DNA of 64,000 nt. Origin: Toxotes chatareus (taxonomy: Eukaryota > Chordata > Actinopteri > Toxotidae). Positions 21,894-35,849 of the stretch are shown here, in pieces. The position numbers and the translations under genes were made by a program. Under the pieces are notes generated by a model. It worked only from the letters and a program-made list of their open reading frames with translations. It did not search any database and was not told where the DNA came from. How positions within the stretch are numbered: the stretch's first letter is position 1; every line of letters starts with the position of its first letter. The stretch is from the NCBI GenBank assembly GCA_016801885.1, contig CM028891.1, positions 12,693,517-12,757,516 of the forward strand. The letters are read 5' to 3'.

Positions 21894-23987
21894 CTAGTCT
21901 AGACAAACCCTCCTGATGTTATCCCACAAAAAAATCTTAAAAGATTTCTTCCACCTGAGGGTTAGCCTGTGTTGCGGGAGGAGGGGCAGTTCCATGGGAA
22001 AACATCAATTATATACCGTTTTTTTTAACCCTCCCATTTTCCAGATTTCACAGGAAAGGCAGGACGGACAGGAGCACTTGCACAGTGCTGAGCTCAAATC
22101 TGAAGCAGTGTAGCTGAAGTGATTTCAGTGTGTGTATGTGTGTGTGTGCGGTAACTGAAGTGCGTCTGGAGGAACTTTCCGCACAGAATGCAATACCCAG
22201 GAGAATAAAAACTGCTCATGGACGCGCACTGCGCACTTCTGCGCTGGATGAATTTGACGTGACCCCCTATCCACCAGATTAATAAAGATAATGACGAGTT
22301 TACTTACTGTGCTATTTGTTACATTGGTGGATTTTAATTCGAAATCGTTTCTAACATAGTTTCCCTTTGGAAAGCGTGACAACGTGAACGTACGCACGAA
22401 AATGACTTTGGAGAAGTTTCATTCCATTTTGGTAAATCCACGCCTAAAGAAAGCTCAACACTGACTTACATCTTGGTTTGACAGGACTCAAACTCAGTCA
22501 AACTTTACTAAAACTTAGAAATAAACCTGCACTAATGTCTATGCAGGGCGGTCACTGTGCGCCCTTACGGCACCCTCCATTTTTACGCGTCAAAACATCC
22601 CTTTTATTCCTCTAACGATTCTTTCGTCCGACTCATTTTTTTTTTTTTTTTTTATCTACGTCTGTTTTTAACTAATTATGGCACATAGTTTATAGCACAT
22701 TGTTACAACTCTGACCCACATCATGAAGTTGACTCCTTAAGAATGAGGGTGGGAACGGGACAGACTTAGTAGACAATAGCAGATGAGGCTGTTGGTGTAG
22801 ATGGTGTATTCCAGATCTGTCCGACCTCATCCAAGGCAAATTCTTATTGAAACCAGCCTTTTAACGTGTAAATTGTTCTGTGTGCATCTGTTAGGGGCCA
22901 AGCATCACCCTTGGGCTCCCCTTCTCTCTCTCTTCCTTCTAAAGTCCACCTCATCGACAGGTTTAGCTTTGGTAACCACTCTATTTACTGGCCATGGTAG
23001 TTGCAGACGTGTTTGTACGCAGCTCTGACTTTCTCTTCTGCTTCTCTTAGAAGAGCAAAAGGTGTCTTCTTGCACTCATGGCAAGCAGTAACACCCAACC
23101 CCTCTGTAATCAACTCTCCACATGTATAATGATTTTGCTTGGATGTTAAAATATCTTTTATTTCAATCACCAGCCGTCCTCAGTTGTTTTTAGCCCAACA
23201 CACACAGGAGTTACATTCCTGTGATTAGAGCCAATTAAGAAATATTTCAGTGTTGTTGATCAAAACTGAATGGCACCATCACCGTATCCACATTCAAGGC
23301 ATTTCAGCTCAGACAAAAACAGATATCTAAAATGTTTCAGGAAGGAAAATTATTTGTGTGATAACAAAGAGTAATTACAGGAAGAGGGACTGTTTTGGGG
23401 CAACTTTAGCTCTCATCACACTGACAGTGTGGCACAGGTGCTCTGAAGTGAGGACAGATACGCCAGCCTTTGGTGTGGCTTCAGTCTCATTAAACCTCAC
23501 TCTGGCTGACCTCCAGTCTGGTGTTGTTCAGTCTGTGCCAGGCTTGTGGCACCACAACCAGGGCAGGTGAGACTACCCGCCGCTCACTGAGACCATGAAC
23601 ATCAAGCCTTGGCCAAAAGATGGCTTGTGCACCTGGCACACTGCTGTGTAACCCCGACCAAAATACTCGACTACCAGTGACGGCTTTCCGTCTACATATC
23701 ACTGAATCCCCTCTGTTTTTGCTAAATGTCATGGAGATTCTCAAGATGTCTCAGCAGCTGTCTCTGCAGAGGTGCTGTTCAAACACAGAGCTGACAGCAG
23801 TTGTGGTGCCCTGAGGGACACCGGAGGTGCTGTTTGGCCCCGGGTCAGAGTCTTGGTTCAGGTCTCACAGCTCTGAGATAAAACCTGACATGCTACACAA
23901 TCGCCTCAAAACCACAGAAAGAGGAAGAGGAGGCAGTGACAGTCCTAAGAGGTCTCAGTCCTCACATCCCAAAAAGTATAAGGGTGT

Positions 23988-24014
23988 AATAATAACAATA
24001 ATAATAATAATAAC
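23988..24014. repeat. (AAT)n microsatellite
   Basis: Imperfect AAT/ATA triplet run with one AAC interruption. Confidence 0.85.
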
Positions 24015-26290
24015 AGAGTTTGGAAGGGGTTCTTAGTAAATTCACCAAGTGACAAAATGTGATGCTAAGTGAAATGAATAATGCAGCGATTGCGATGAAT
24101 AATGCAGCCTAAAGAGCAAGGTGTGCTTATGTGACAGACCAGATATGAACTTGTGTTTCTCGCATTGAGGAAACCAACCATCTATCAGCTAGACCTGGGG
24201 CAAATAGTATTTGCAAGCATTTGGTTTTGGCCTCGTCCAGGGCCACATGGGTGGAGTTTGCACCTAAAGCCAATGGAAATCACAGCAGACAGTTTAGACA
24301 ATTAATCAAAGTGTGTAAGGTCAATTTAGTATATGAACTTTTGATTGAGAACTTATCTGATACTGTCTGAAAGGCTCAAACACCTTAAAACAAACATCAG
24401 AAATACTTGTGGCACTGCAAGATGCAAAATCAGGGTCACCAGTGTTTGCAGTGAATGCACGCTGAGCTTTAAACAACATGTCACCAGACTGTTGTAGGGT
24501 TAACACACGATCAAGAGTAATATATTCACACACTTATGGACAATTTAGAATTTCCCCTTCAGCTTCAGAATAGCCGTTTTCAGTTTGCCAAATGGGTTTT
24601 TTGAAAGGATTTTACAAACCCAACAGCTAAACCACAAAGGAGCAGCATAATCCTGTGATTTAAGTTATAACAAGCAAACTGGAAATTTTCACCATTATCC
24701 AAGTTCTTTGGAAGCCTGTGTGTTACAAAAGCTATCTGAACATGACAAGCAAAGAATTCCTTCAGGTCTTAAACAAAATAAACAGCTTCCAACAACCGAG
24801 ACCTGTGCCGCTGCGCGACACTCTGTTTCTCTTTTATTTCCACTGACCTTGGTTTTGCATATGACGGTGACACAGCAAAACTGAGGCTGATTTTATGAAA
24901 TAATTCTGGAGGGATTGAGGCCATTACACAATTCATATTAAGAAGCCTGTTGCATGTGATGCCTAATCCAATGTGAGGCGTGAAAACGGCCAATGAGTCA
25001 TCAGTTTTTGGCTCCTTCTGTGTCCCATCAAGACCCTGTACCCCCCAAAAACACAGACCTCTCTCCTCCTCTTAACTCTGAAATGTCTACATTCGCTCTG
25101 TTACGCTGTCTTTCTTTAAAAAGCCTCCTCTTCAGGGGAATTAAGAGATATGCTCCAAATCAGACTAAATCCACGCCCATGTTTGATTTCTTGTACCACA
25201 GTCTCGATCAAGCACGAGCGAGATGCAACTAGAAGTGGTTGAGCGGAGTTTTACCAGTGTAAGTCCCCCCAATTACTGCTTTAAAGCCTCCTCCTGTCTG
25301 AATGTTTTGTAACATTGTTAGACGGATTAGGACCACAGAATAATCACGCACAAACATATAAGTAGTGTCAGGCTTTCTGTGTTGTTTTCCTTTGCTGAAA
25401 ATATGATTTCCTTTCTTCTAGCCCAGCAGAAAGCTGGCCTTGCCACAACTCTTTGTGGTTTTCTCTCACAGGTGGGGTCTGTATTCAAACCTTTATCCTG
25501 TTCTGAACTTTCGACAAAGAGTTTATAGCACAGGCAAGTTGCCGTCTATCCCGTGAACATGTGTACTCTTTTGTCAGCGTAATAAAGTTTGAATAATCTT
25601 CCTCTAAATGGTTTATCTAAGCCGCACGCATAAAGCATTATGAAGAAGCAAAGAGTCAAAATTCAGCTGAACAGATTCAGGAGCCCTGAGGCTACTCTGT
25701 CAAGCACAATGGAAATTTCACAATACAGTATCTGGAATCACAGCCCTCAGCGTGCCCCGGAGTCTGTAAAGGCATTTTATTTGCACTCTCCAGCCGCTCC
25801 CAATACTTAAACATTAAACGCCAAGGCTAGACAGGCAAAACCACTTTGAACTGCAGAGCAGGGTGAACTCAGTGGGAGGGGAAGGAGGTGAGTGAGTGGA
25901 GAGCGGGGGGCTGGTGTGTGTGTGTGTGCGATACTCCACCAGGTGAGTCAGTGCGGGCCGCCATGCAACACCGTCGCAATGTTAGGCAACGGTGACGGAG
26001 AAGGGAAGGGCTCAGTGGTATTGACGAGTTTATAAAGCTGTTTACTTTCAGACCTAAAAGATTTTCTAAAGAATCCCTGTGAAGAATTTCATTTCATTTC
26101 ATTTCTTACATTTACATTATCTATTTAAAAAAAAGTGACTACTGCTGGATTGAGATTATTTCACCCTCTTCTGAAACCAATCAGCTTGTTACTTTTATTT
26201 TCTTGACAATACATGTGACTGATTCCAGTTCACTTCTGTTTAGAACTGTACAGAACGTTTCTGTGGTTATACTGAGAAGAATCTGCATCT

Positions 26291-26375
26291 TAAAGGAAAA
26301 GTTCAGCGTTTTAGGGAATATGGTTATTTGCTTTTCTTTTTATGTTAGATGAGAACATTGAAATTGTAGGATTCC
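26291..26375. repeat. decayed interspersed repeat (start of a common percomorph element)
   Basis: TTAAAGGAAAAGTTCAGCGTTTT, then a gggaatatggttatttgctt stretch and TTAGATGAGAACATTGA, resembles a family widespread in spiny-rayed fish ('aaagggatagttcaacattttgggaaatacgcttattcgc...gttagatgagaagattga'). A second fragment of the same family lies at 56350-56425. Judged from memory; borders are approximate. Confidence 0.5.
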
Positions 26376-29300
26376 CTCATTATGTCATTACTTTTGGCGC
26401 CTTTTATTGACACAACACACGATACAGTTATTTCACCGTACTGGTAGGATTAAAGGCTGAATTTGAGCTCAGATGCCTTTATTTTCAGGTAGTTGTTAGT
26501 AAGAGCCTGTTGGAAAAAAATGTGTTGATCAACAAGGTTACAGTAAAGACTTTTGATCAAAACACCACTAGCGACTGTTGTGAAACAGACCGTGTCTGAC
26601 TCAAGTATCAAACTTAATCACACTGGTGTGAGAGTATCAGCAATGCAAATACACTTCTTAGAGGTGAGCAATCTGCTTCAACATGAACTCTTCAGCGTTC
26701 GCTTTCATTAAAGTGAGGACACTGATTCTATCTCTCTAATGAGCCCTGAGTGCTTCGATTGTGTGCCATTTCACCCCAGGCCACGAAAATGGAGGCTATA
26801 TTTCCCCTCTGACTGAAAATGAGGTGTAGGAACACAACAAACAGCAGGAAAGCTTAATCACGCCCTGTTAGCAGGCTACTACACTACCCATGCCAACCAC
26901 ACAAACCACCTGTATGTCTGATTGTCAATTATGATATGCTAACATGCTACTCAGGCATTCCTCTCCTCAATCAGCTCTTTCTCATCTGCCTTGATGATAC
27001 CTGCAAAACACTGCGCCTGTCATCAAATTGATGACGCCCAGTTATTTATTTGTTTGGTTGTTTGGTTAAATATACATTACTTGTATGTTTCACATTAATA
27101 AACATTCGTAAATGTAATTTCCTGTGCAGTGGCATTACAGTTTCTGTTTTGATTTAAGACGATTTTAAGCGGATTTGCCAAAGATATTCACTCTTATCAA
27201 AAAGACGAAGTGCTGGTGTGCTCTGCGGTGTCACACTTTGTGTTAAATCAAGGTTGACAGCGATCAGTTCCACAGCAACCTATATCCTTCCCGCTTTGTG
27301 CTCTCATTCAAACTTTACTAATCCAGGAAATTGCAGCCACTGATCAAAGTTATTGCCTGGAAGGAACAAGGAAGCCGGACAAACGGGACACTGCCTCATA
27401 TCTTATTATGAGTTGTGGCTTTGGATGGACACAGATCTTTGTCAGCTGGATATTTGATGGCGTTTCAAAGTGAAAGTGGCAATAAATTTTGTGTCAAACA
27501 CTGTGGTCTGAGCAGTGATCAATGCTCTTTGTGGGTAACAGAAATGATAGAGATGAGAAACCCAGTCATACAAATATTTTCCCCTTGCTGTTCACATTGT
27601 TACTGCTGATTTATTGTGAAATGTGTGGCAAGTGTATGATAGTGATGACAAATAACATGCTCCATGGAAAGAAAAAGTTCAACTACAAAAATGTCAAAAA
27701 AAATACATGACCCTCCCCTTTTCGTAGACACTCCTCCCCCTAATCATTTTCATGCAGTCCCTTATGCACGTAAGAGTGAAAAGTGATGTATCTGTTGAGC
27801 TTTAATCCAAACAGGCAAGGAAAAAAAGTGCACACTTATCCTGTCAGCACACTCCAAAATCAATTCATCTGATCAGATGGACAGAAAGTGAATCCTGCAG
27901 CTGTAGTAATTCACACAAGAAGCAAAACGTCAAAACATGTCAAAATGTGCAAACTGACAAACACTCCACTGCCTCCGAGTGGGAAACTCTGACTCAGTGG
28001 ATGTATGCGAGTGTGCATATGCGAGGGCACGTGCATATATGACTATAGCAGTGGGGATAACAGCCCCACAGGAGTCAATGAGGCGAGTGACTGACGGAGC
28101 AGCCTGACTGTGTCAACAGAGTATCAGTCTAGTTGGGAGCTGAGCATCTGAGGGAGCCCAGGTGAGGAGAGAGAGCGAGCCTGGAGCCGGTGTTGATGGG
28201 AAATGTCAAACGCTGCTCCGGAGGAGGAGTCTGATTAGCACCCAGACTGCACTTCACCTCTCCCTCGCACCTCGGCGATGACCCCTGCCGCTCATACCCT
28301 GACACCCTGAATAACAAAATCCACCCCAAGACATCTTCACTCATTTTTTTTTTTAACAAGCAGAAACTCCCTGAGAAACTTCAAATGAATCATGGATGGA
28401 CCAAATCCCTTTATGGCACCTTCATTAAAAGCAGCCAAACAATCCACCACTCATATCTATTTTTATGATTTGTTTAGTCGGCGTGGTTGTGTGGGCTCCG
28501 GGTTAATTGTCTTATGTGGCAGAGGCTTCTGTTTTTGTGCCCTGAGAGAAAATGTGGGGCATTGACCTGCATTAAAACTCCTTTGATGTCTGATCAGTAA
28601 CAGACAGATTAAACTGACAGACGATGCAATAAAACAGACAGACAGATGGATGTGATAGGTGTGTCTATGTACAAAATAGACCCACACCTCTTACCACATG
28701 GGTTACAATAACCCCATAAAAGGGAAAATTTGTCTTATTTCCACTAAGGTTGGGCAATATGACAATATATTGTTTTCATAAGTCTCTTGGTTTGTTGAAT
28801 TAGTGTGTTTTATAAGACTTTGGAGGGTCAGCACTGACATGTGACACATGTGAGTACAGGTCTGACTTATATTTTGCCACTGATGTGACATATCAGGGAA
28901 ACACCAGGAGAATAACAGCAAAGATGTTGAGATGATCCCGAAAAGCTGAATTGCTTGATTTGTTATTTTGGATTTTGTTATAACCTAGGAACTTGCCATC
29001 ATGCTTGCCAGCTATACCATCACCAACAGTCTGCAAAAGGACTTTGAATCATGGGGTAATACAGAGTTGGGTGAGTCAAACCTACCTGTCAGGCAACCTG
29101 ATAACTGTCAGTCCAATGTTCACTGTGCTTTTAGCTTTATTTTGGTCTCCACCAACTTCTGAGGGAAATATCTGGCTCTACATTGGGTTTATCAGGGCAT
29201 TTTTGCTCAAAACATCAACATGCTGTAGCTGAAATCCACACCATGATAGCGGCGAGGGGGAACCAAAACAGTTTAAGTTCCATTGTATGTATATGTATAT

Positions 29301-32300
29301 ATTTCTGTCCCTTGACGTGTGCAAATTAAAGCCGGTTACATTCTTTCACACTCCACCAGGGTTCAAACAGTCTAAAGAGCCGATTCTGCTTCTCCTTGTT
29401 GATGTGTCTGTGTGCAGCTCGGTAAGCTGGGGTTAATCCTGTAGTGCCACTGCAAATAAAACCCTGACAGCTAAATACATTTCAACAACACAAACAAGAA
29501 ACTGGAACATTGCTTTAGGTGGAATATAGTGTATGGAGAAGACGGGGCTCCACGGGCATGTCAGAGCATGTCCCAAACATCATATTTCTTTGTGTTATCA
29601 CAGAAGGTCAGACCTTATCGTTAGCCACACAGTTGCCCTGGATGTTCCTTCATATTCCAAACTGGATAGCATAAGGTCTAAGAGGTGAAAGTACAATGCA
29701 AGACTGTGTCTGGCAGCTCTGGTTGTAAGTGAACTTCTCCCCATTTCCTGTCTACAGGTGGGAAACTCCTCATCCTTTATCTTTATTGCCTCAGAGAATG
29801 GCTGCCCCGTCAGGAGCAGAGGGAGGAGTTAACGGGTTGGAAGTTTTTTTTCGACTGTGCTACTGCAGGGTGCAGAGGTTTATAAAAGGCTTAGATCACA
29901 GGTGAGGGGATCACAGAGGAGACTGTGCAGGTGTTTGAGGAGTGTACTGAAGGCTGTTTTAGTACCGTGTACATACGAACATAATATCATATTGTACGTT
30001 ATCTTTCAGCTTTGTGAAGACGTGTTCTATCTGCAGATCAAAAGCACAGGAAATGGACTTGCTCACAGCGGGCACGGTGGCTACACCTTGCAGTGCAGCC
30101 GATCTCACAGAGATTATCTTGCTCAAGGCTCTTATTATTTAATAGTAGCACAAATTGATTATTGTTTAGTGCTGCTCAAATTGATGTTTATGCTCTAGTC
30201 TCGCTGAAAAGGTGTTTTCCCACTTTAGATCCTCTTTTGTTTCTCAAATAACCTCACCACCCGCTATTTCTCATACAAAAATCCTACATTACTGTCACTT
30301 TATAGGATATTTTTTTCAGTAGCTCTTTTGCTTTCTTGTTAAGTGTTTTAGTTCAGTGTAGACACTCTTCTGTTCCTCAGTAATCTCACCAAACTATAAG
30401 AGGCCGGCTTCCACCGCTGGAGTTTTTGGGAAGGTCGGGGGCCGGTGTGAGACTTTGCCACATCCTCCGCTTGCGTAGCTCCCTGAAAACTGACAGGGCA
30501 GTGTGTAAAAACTCACCCACTCGCTACATTGTCAAGTAAGCTGCCGACCAGACTGGAGCTCGACGCTCAAAAATGTGTTGAATTTACTGCCCTGGATGCT
30601 TTTTCTTTAAATACAGAAACTCTGAGACACAGAGGGAAGAGTTATTATCCAAACAGGCAGTCAGACTTAGACCTGAGAGAGGTTTTATTATTTTATAATG
30701 ACAGTGAATGCTCAGTGATTGCTTGTTTTTATATCATAATATAATCTAGTTTATGTGAATCTTCGTGAGGCAACACACATCCAAAAACAATGAGAACAAG
30801 ACCTGTATCAAAATAAGAAAAACCGATTTGTACCCAGCTCGTCTGCTCATCTTGTCCCTGTCAGTGTGTTTGTCTGTCTGCATGTCTGGGTTGAAACAAT
30901 GTGCAGTGTGACGCACAGCAGTCTGACGTATCAACCAACAGCAGACTGGCTGATCAGAGGTGTCTGGCTTCATAGCATTGATCGTGACCTGCTGAAGGTC
31001 TGTGGTAGTTTATGTCCTTTGATGTTAAATAAGAAGCACCTCGATTCCCTCCTGAAATTTACCCCAAAGTCTTAAAGTAGGTTCTTATAAACATGGCTAT
31101 TTTCAGTCTTATCATATTGTACTCTGTACCTTAAGCTTTGGCTGTAAAAACCATAAAACATACACGTCATCTTCCACCACCAGTTTATTCTAAATGTCAG
31201 TAATTTAACAGGAACAATCACAGTCTCACTTCAAATGTACACACTTTACAGATAGGACGCTACATTTCACAAAAAAAGTCTCCATGTGAACTTTTTAGGA
31301 TTTATGAAATCATTTTTTAAAGCTGAATGACTGAAAGCATCTTTATCTGTTTTTTAAAAGTGTTTTAAAAGTAATGAAAGTCAAGAAGTAACAAACTTGA
31401 AAATCACCAAAACTGGAAATGTGAGGCTTTCACTCAACAGCAATGAATAATAATAACATGAAGCTCTGTTCTGATCCCTACGCTATGTTAAGAGCCTTAT
31501 TTTGCATTGAAAAGACGTTTAAGGCACTAATATAAAAGTAGCAAGTGAATAAAAGTGGAGGTAATGGAGGGGGATCGATCTCCGGAGAAGTTTGCATAAA
31601 ATCATCTTCTGATGGTCCTGTCATTGTTGAAAGGTTGGTTGTTAACAGCTCAGAGACAGACTTTTACTGAGGCAACTGCCACGGCGCTTAAAGCACTTAA
31701 AGAGCAGTGAGTGCATCAAAGAAAAAAAAAAAAAAAGAGTAAAAAGGGGGGGAAAAAGGGACAAAGTGAACAACTTTAATGAGGGTATGATCAGTGTGCG
31801 GCTGCTGTTCTTGTCGAGGAGTGAGTGAGGAAGCTTGCAGGGCTAGAATATGGACTTCCCCCCCCCCCCACTGCTCGCCATAATTTCATCCCATCACAGC
31901 ACCTTACCTCACTTCTGCACCTATATATCACTGCATCAGAAAAAAGGGAGAAGGAAAAGAGTAATAAGCGAGAAAGGACACTGAAAAAGAGAGGATGTAG
32001 GTGGAAAAGAGGGAGAGGACAATAAGAAGACATAAAAGCAATGTTTCCTCTCAGTTTGTCTTATGTAGCAATACCAAATAAAGGCATGTATATGTCATGA
32101 TGAATATTAAATGATAATTTTTCACAGTTCAATCATACATTTTTTCTGAAGTCAGGTCTTGTTTTTCCTCATGAATGCAGAGGATCAGTGTGTGAGAGGA
32201 TCAACAGATGATTTGGGGGCCAATAGGGGGCACTGGGGGCCTAATCCACAAGTTTGGGAGCAAGAAGTAGTTCAAACATGCTTTTCCTTTTACTTCTTCA

Positions 32301-32344
32301 CTGTTGCACTGAGTCTGCTTTGAGCTGGTAAGCTGAGAAAGAGG

Positions 32345-32362
32345 ATAAATAAATAAATAAAT
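32345..32362. repeat. (AAAT)n microsatellite
   Basis: Four to five perfect AAAT/ATAA units. Confidence 0.85.
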
Positions 32363-32399
32363 GTGTGATTCTTATGTCATTTGTGGAGATTAATCTGGG

Positions 32400-32600
32400 T
32401 TAAAGTGGCCTCGTGCAATCAATCTTGTGTGCTCGGTGAGACCGCGGACACGGCTGCTGCTGTCTGAACCATCATCAGCAAGTCAGTTTTGTCTAATCAG
32501 GGCTTGATTGGCACCCTGGGTAGAGGCGGCCTGTAGATCAATCAGATGTGAAGTGCTGCTGCTTCGAGGGTTCAGTCAGTTCTCTGCAAGTATAGATGCT
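32400..32600. promoter_or_regulatory. candidate conserved regulatory block
   Basis: Repeat-free sequence with GCAATCAATC (about 32415-32424), CTAATCAG (32493-32500), TGATTGG (32505-32511) and ATCAATCAGAT (about 32537-32547). This is a dense set of PBX/homeodomain-type cores. Inferred from motif density within the Shh desert. Confidence 0.3.
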
Positions 32601-32975
32601 GCTGCTGTGCTCCCGTCAGGAATCACATGTGTTTAATACTGCTCACTTTTCCACATATACTTTCTATTTGTGCAGTTTTTAAAGAGAAGCTGCTCATTGT
32701 CAGACTGTATATATCCTATTCAACAACTTTCCGAAGCCTTTCCACTAATTATAACCCTACTCTGCTTCTGTGATGTATTTGCTGTAGTGAGTTATGATAG
32801 ACTACATTGTTGTTGTCACCAATTATCCTGCATAAAGAGACTGACCTGCTCTCCTCCTCTACCTGCTGAGCCGTGGTTACCAATGGAAACAGTGCAAGGC
32901 TAACATTTACCTTCACTCTTTTGTGTGATGTATTTGCAGTAAAAAGAAAAAAAAAGATGAACAAAGCACAGTAGC

Positions 32976-32979
<4 letters not shown>

Positions 32980-33044
<65 letters not shown>
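32980..33044. repeat. compound microsatellite (TG)n(GA)n
   Basis: About 14 TG units (32980-33007) run directly into about 18 GA units (33007-33044) without interruption. Highly likely to vary in length between individuals. Confidence 0.95.
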
Positions 33045-33047
<3 letters not shown>

Positions 33048-33124
33048 AGACAAGGCGCTGCAGAGACTGAACTTTCTCAACTAATGTACCTTGTGAGTCT
33101 GGTGGTGACAAAGATAAATTAGCC

Positions 33125-33260
33125 AAAGAAAGAGTGGGGGACGCTTCAGCAGCAACCGACCCTCCGACACCAATTAGCAGATTGATTACGCGCCTGAGAG
33201 AAGCGGACGCTTGTCAATCAGCGCCACACAAGGGGAGCGACAGGAAGGGAGCTGGCGTGG
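33125..33260. promoter_or_regulatory. candidate conserved regulatory block
   Basis: It follows the compound microsatellite. It contains CAATTAG (33171-33177), TTGATTACG (33182-33190) and TGTCAATCA (33212-33220; TGATTGACA on the other strand, the PBX-MEIS consensus form). Motif inference only. Confidence 0.33.
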
Positions 33261-33549
33261 ATGTACCTGGAATGTTAAAGGAACAAGAGGCTGCTCCAAG
33301 GGATCCATACAGAGGCACTGATCCATAGGACTGTGTAGCGCTCAACACTGACACACTGAAACAGCAAAGGTGCAAATACCACCATGCCACATGGAGGCCT
33401 GAATACCTTCACAGGCTGCAAACTCAAATACCTGTATGACTGGAGGCACACAGACCTGTTGTGATGACTGGTCGTGCACCCAGCTTCCTGTACTGTATGA
33501 TCTGAGTGGATTACTGCAAACAGTAATTGTGCAAAAGGAAGTTTTTGTT

Positions 33550-33585
33550 TGTGCGCACATGTGTGCACATGCATGTGCATGCATA
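33550..33585. repeat. 36-base alternating purine-pyrimidine tract
   Basis: Every step from 33550 to 33585 alternates purine and pyrimidine (TGTGCGCACATGTGTGCACA onward). It is partly self-complementary (GTGCGCAC, TGTGCACA, GCATGC). Such tracts can adopt Z-DNA or cruciform structure. Confidence 0.75.
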
Positions 33586-34239
33586 GATTATTTGCACACA
33601 TGTATATTCTTGTTTCTCACACACAGGCGAACATATCCCCATGTTATCCATCAACTCCTGAGGGGCTGGGCAGTGCTGTCCTCTGGATGGTGACAGTCCT
33701 GTTCGCCTTCATTTAGCAAGGACACACCAGCAAGGACATAAAGTAAATAAATGCCAGCCGCTAAATTTAGTGCTGCCTGACAGATGCAAAGGCCCAAAGA
33801 AGAAGAGAGAGTTCATCTTTTTCACTCAGACACAAGAAGACTGCAACTGCTGCTGCCTGTGGAGGTTCAAACCAGGTTACCTGCGTGCTGTCACTATTCG
33901 AAATATCAAGGAACACTGCAGCTGAATTTGATATATAACTTCACATATGCAAAAACACACACAGGCAAGTCAACAGTTAAAGTCCAGACAGCTCAATCCT
34001 CTTCAATGGGGCAGTTAAACTTGGAGAAGATAAGGGCACAATTAGATTTGGCTGAAGGAGGAGAGACCATTAGGTCCTGATTCTCTGCCTCCCCCTCAGA
34101 ATATATGGTGCACAGTCAGTCTTAAAAGGATGAGACGATGACATCACCTCCATATTCAGAATACCTACTGCATGAAAGAATGAAAAGAAGGAGAGGAAAC
34201 AGAAACCAATTTGTTAGATTAAACATTTCTCATGCAGCT

Positions 34240-34480
34240 GCATGATTTAGAAGGTCTGCTGACCGCAGTCGCACAAGGTTTTACCTCCCCTAAGACACAG
34301 CATTCTGTCAATCTGGCCCAGCCAGAATTTCTAATTATAGGCTGCAGACGCAAGAAGGTCAAAAGCTTATTAAAAGTCAAGATTAAAATTCCCAATGCAT
34401 ATTATAAGCTACCTCCTCCCCTGACTAGCAATTATTTGCTAACTCATGCCATTACAGTGAGCAATATTTTCTCAGGAGGA
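34240..34480. promoter_or_regulatory. candidate conserved regulatory block
   Basis: Repeat-free block with CTAATTATAG (34331-34340) and CAATTATT within the near-palindrome AGCAATTATTTGCT (about 34427-34440). Homeodomain-site composition. Inference only. Confidence 0.3.
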
Positions 34481-34832
34481 ACATGTTACGTGTGAGGTGA
34501 ACATGTGTGTCCCTGAACGGTGGTGGGGGGGGATAATAGTGTTAAATGAGGTGATGAATAAATGATGGTGCTGCAAGTTATTTGACTTTGCTGACACCTG
34601 CTTGTATCTGTCTACTTCCTGGTCATATAAAAAATAATACAGATCACTTTAAAAGCATTAAATTACAGCATATGTGTGGTGCAAATTGTGTGGTTTTTGT
34701 TATTTAATTGGCCTTTTAATGGTTTGTCTTCATCTGACAGTGTCCGTTGGCAGATCAGCAGAAAATATCTATCTTCATAATATCTTCTCAAATGATTCAT
34801 GTCAGTATCGCTCATCATTTGAAGTTTAGCTC

Positions 34833-35273
34833 TGAAGGATAATTCTGGTTTATCCCATAATTTTATAGTTTGCCTTCATTTTCTGTTCCAAATAAGTCTG
34901 GCTTACCTGGTGGTTTGTCTGGCTGGCTGCTTTCGTTTCTTGCCACATTCGACTTTTTAGTGTCACAGCCACGTTCCCTGACCTCAGTAATTAAAGCTAC
35001 TCTGTTTATGTTATGTTCTTGTAAAGTAATGTTTGCATTCAGTGTTTTTCACCAAAACATATTGTATGTGTCCTTGAGGATTAGCAAATGTTCATGTATT
35101 TCATTCCTCATAAAGCATCTACATAATGTTCCGAAATCCGGAATAATTGAAATCCTGCACCCATGTTTGTTTTCTTGCCGTTTGCTGGCACATGCATCAT
35201 GTAAACGAAACAGGGACAAACTTAGCTCCATAGCGCTACTAGTGGTCAAAAGCTCCACAGGGTACCTTTAACT
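34833..35273. repeat. decayed non-autonomous interspersed element
   Basis: It starts near GAAGGATAATTCTGGTTTAT and ends with ATAGCGCTACTAGTGGTCAA, then AAGCTCCACAGGGTACCTTTAA. Both ends resemble a short non-coding element frequent in teleosts ('ggataattccggtttat' ... 'agtggtcaaaaactccacagggtacctttaa'). The interior frame of 133 codons is not a gene. Judged from memory. Confidence 0.45.
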
Positions 35274-35849
35274 TGGTGGGTACAATGTCAGATTGATGGC
35301 CATAACTACAAAGCTTTACTATGCTTTAAAATATTATTCCTGCAAGTGTCTGTTATGGCTGTAGCAGTGAGGGAGAGCCCCTTAGATTTGAAGGTCTCAA
35401 GGAAAATCTGACTGTGATGAAGAGAAGTAATTTAACAGCATTTCTTTGTTGATTTCAGTTCAAATCAATATGTCATGGCCAGAAAAATCAGGTGAGGTGC
35501 CTCGTGCCATGTTGATGTAGTTTCAGAGGTCTTTGCTTGTAGGCCGTCTGAAAGTCTAGCCCTGGAGTAGCATGTTTTTGCACCATGGAAGCAGCCTGAC
35601 AGTGTCAAGCGGGGTCATCACAATAAACATCTTTTTCTCCCTCTTGCTCAGAGAGACTGCTTTACTCACCTTCTTTAAAGAACCTTCCAAAAGATGTGTG
35701 GACAGACGCCTCAGTGGACCAGCTAAGCTGTTGCTAGCAGACATGGTCTGTTATGAACCAAGGCCATTTCAGTCAGCAGGATCGATCTTGAAAAAAACAG
35801 TCTCTCCCCCTTTTTTTTTTCCCTTCTTCTCTGGAAAGCTTCCAGCGAC

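Larger units (their letters stand above)
21900..32400. other. proximal part of the shha upstream gene desert
   Basis: No exon, tRNA or convincing coding frame is seen. Contents are short (TG)n at about 22131-22149, T run at about 22638-22653, (AAT)n at about 23988-24014, (TG) at about 25914-25929, (CATTT)n at about 26087-26106, a decayed repeat at 26291-26375, A run at about 31721-31735 and a C12 run at 31858-31869. The zebrafish upstream element ar-D would be expected somewhere in this direction, but I cannot place it. Confidence 0.6.

Noticed and set aside
34870..35271. 133-codon frame
   Set aside because: It lies inside a decayed interspersed repeat.
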